Shown here one piece after another: positions 63,970 to 64,000 of a stretch of DNA of 64,000 nt. Source of the DNA: Ornithinibacillus contaminans (GTDB taxonomy: Bacteria; Bacillota; Bacilli; Bacillales; Amphibacillaceae); NCBI RefSeq assembly GCF_001038425.2, contig NZ_LDPV02000024.1, positions 178,304 to 242,303 of the forward strand, written 5' to 3'. The translations under genes were made by a program, and so were the position numbers. Position 1 is the first letter of the stretch. Each line of letters begins with the position of its first letter. The notes beneath the pieces are model-generated. The model searched no databases. It worked only from the letters and a program-made list of their open reading frames with translations, and had not been told where the DNA came from.

Positions 63970-64000
63970 CCATACTATGTGAAGCATTAGGTGTGAGTCG
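63891..64000 (+). CDS. IS3-family transposase OrfB (N-terminal part only)
   Basis: In the -1 frame relative to OrfA the sequence reads RYEAEYQTIKKLEKKGFKIT then ILCEALGVSR, the typical OrfB N-terminus before the DDE domain. The window ends here. The overlap contains GAAAAAAAGGGG at about 63949-63960, a plausible -1 slippage site for the OrfAB fusion. The true OrfB start cannot be fixed. Confidence 0.75.

Larger units (their letters stand above)
63159..64000 (+). mobile_element. IS3-family insertion sequence (IS150-like), left part
   Basis: Left end TGCTCCCCCTAAAGTAGACA resembles IS3/IS150 terminal repeats. It is followed by OrfA (63214-63969) and the start of OrfB in the -1 frame. The right end and target duplication are outside the window. 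Confidence 0.85.

Overview
The window is a chromosomal segment of a low-GC, endospore-forming Bacillaceae. Gene content and order follow the Bacillus subtilis pyr / ylm / dcw / ylb / cta / yla regions. Departures from B. subtilis (murF inside the division cluster, no murG or murB there, no pyrP in the pyr operon, no ctaB beside ctaA) and the protein sequences suggest a halotolerant Oceanobacillus/Virgibacillus-like lineage; that placement is inference. Almost everything is core vertical gene content; the only mobile element seen is one IS3-family element cut by the right edge.

Layout, mostly minus strand. 1-3800: end of the pyrimidine operon (carA partial, pyrC, pyrB, pyrR) with two PyrR-type attenuators and a sigma-A promoter. 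3792-8540: rluD-like, lspA and ileS, the last behind a T-box leader. 8539-12556: divIVA, ylmH, ylmG, sepF, ylmE, ylmD, ylmC, a division-linked set. 12864-15423: sigG, sigE, spoIIGA, the first compartment-specific sigma cascade of sporulation. 15773-32218: the dcw cluster ftsZ, ftsA, divIB, spoVE, murD, mraY, murF, murE, spoVD, pbpB, ftsL, rsmH, mraZ, transcribed from the mraZ end. 32436-34638: bshC and a DUF3397 gene.

34821-46399: the ylb region in reverse order (ylbP, ylbO, an enoyl-CoA hydratase-like gene, rpmF, ylbN, tmcAL/ylbM, ylbL, ylbJ, coaD, rsmD, ylbG, ylbF, ylbE, ylbD, ylbC), then a YugN-like gene. 46742-58777: a YtvI-type membrane protein, the caa3 oxidase set ctaM, ctaG, ctaF, ctaE, ctaD, ctaC, then ctaA and pyc. 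58765-63175: ftsW, ylaN, ylaL, ylaJ, ylaI, ylaH, ylaF. An IS3-family element starts at 63159, inside the 3' end of ylaF.

The genes link cell-wall precursor synthesis (murD/E/F, mraY), septal assembly (ftsZ, ftsA, sepF, divIVA, divIB, ftsL, pbpB, ftsW) and sporulation (spoIIGA, sigE, sigG, spoVD, spoVE, ylbJ, ylbO, ylaJ, ylmC). The most interesting non-coding signals are a sigG leader hairpin whose 5' arm overlaps the sigma-F/G promoter -10, five GTG-centred boxes on a 10-11 bp period upstream of mraZ, a pentanucleotide tandem repeat between murF and mraY, six copies of a long intergenic hairpin element, and a ribosome-binding site buried in a hairpin at the IS end.
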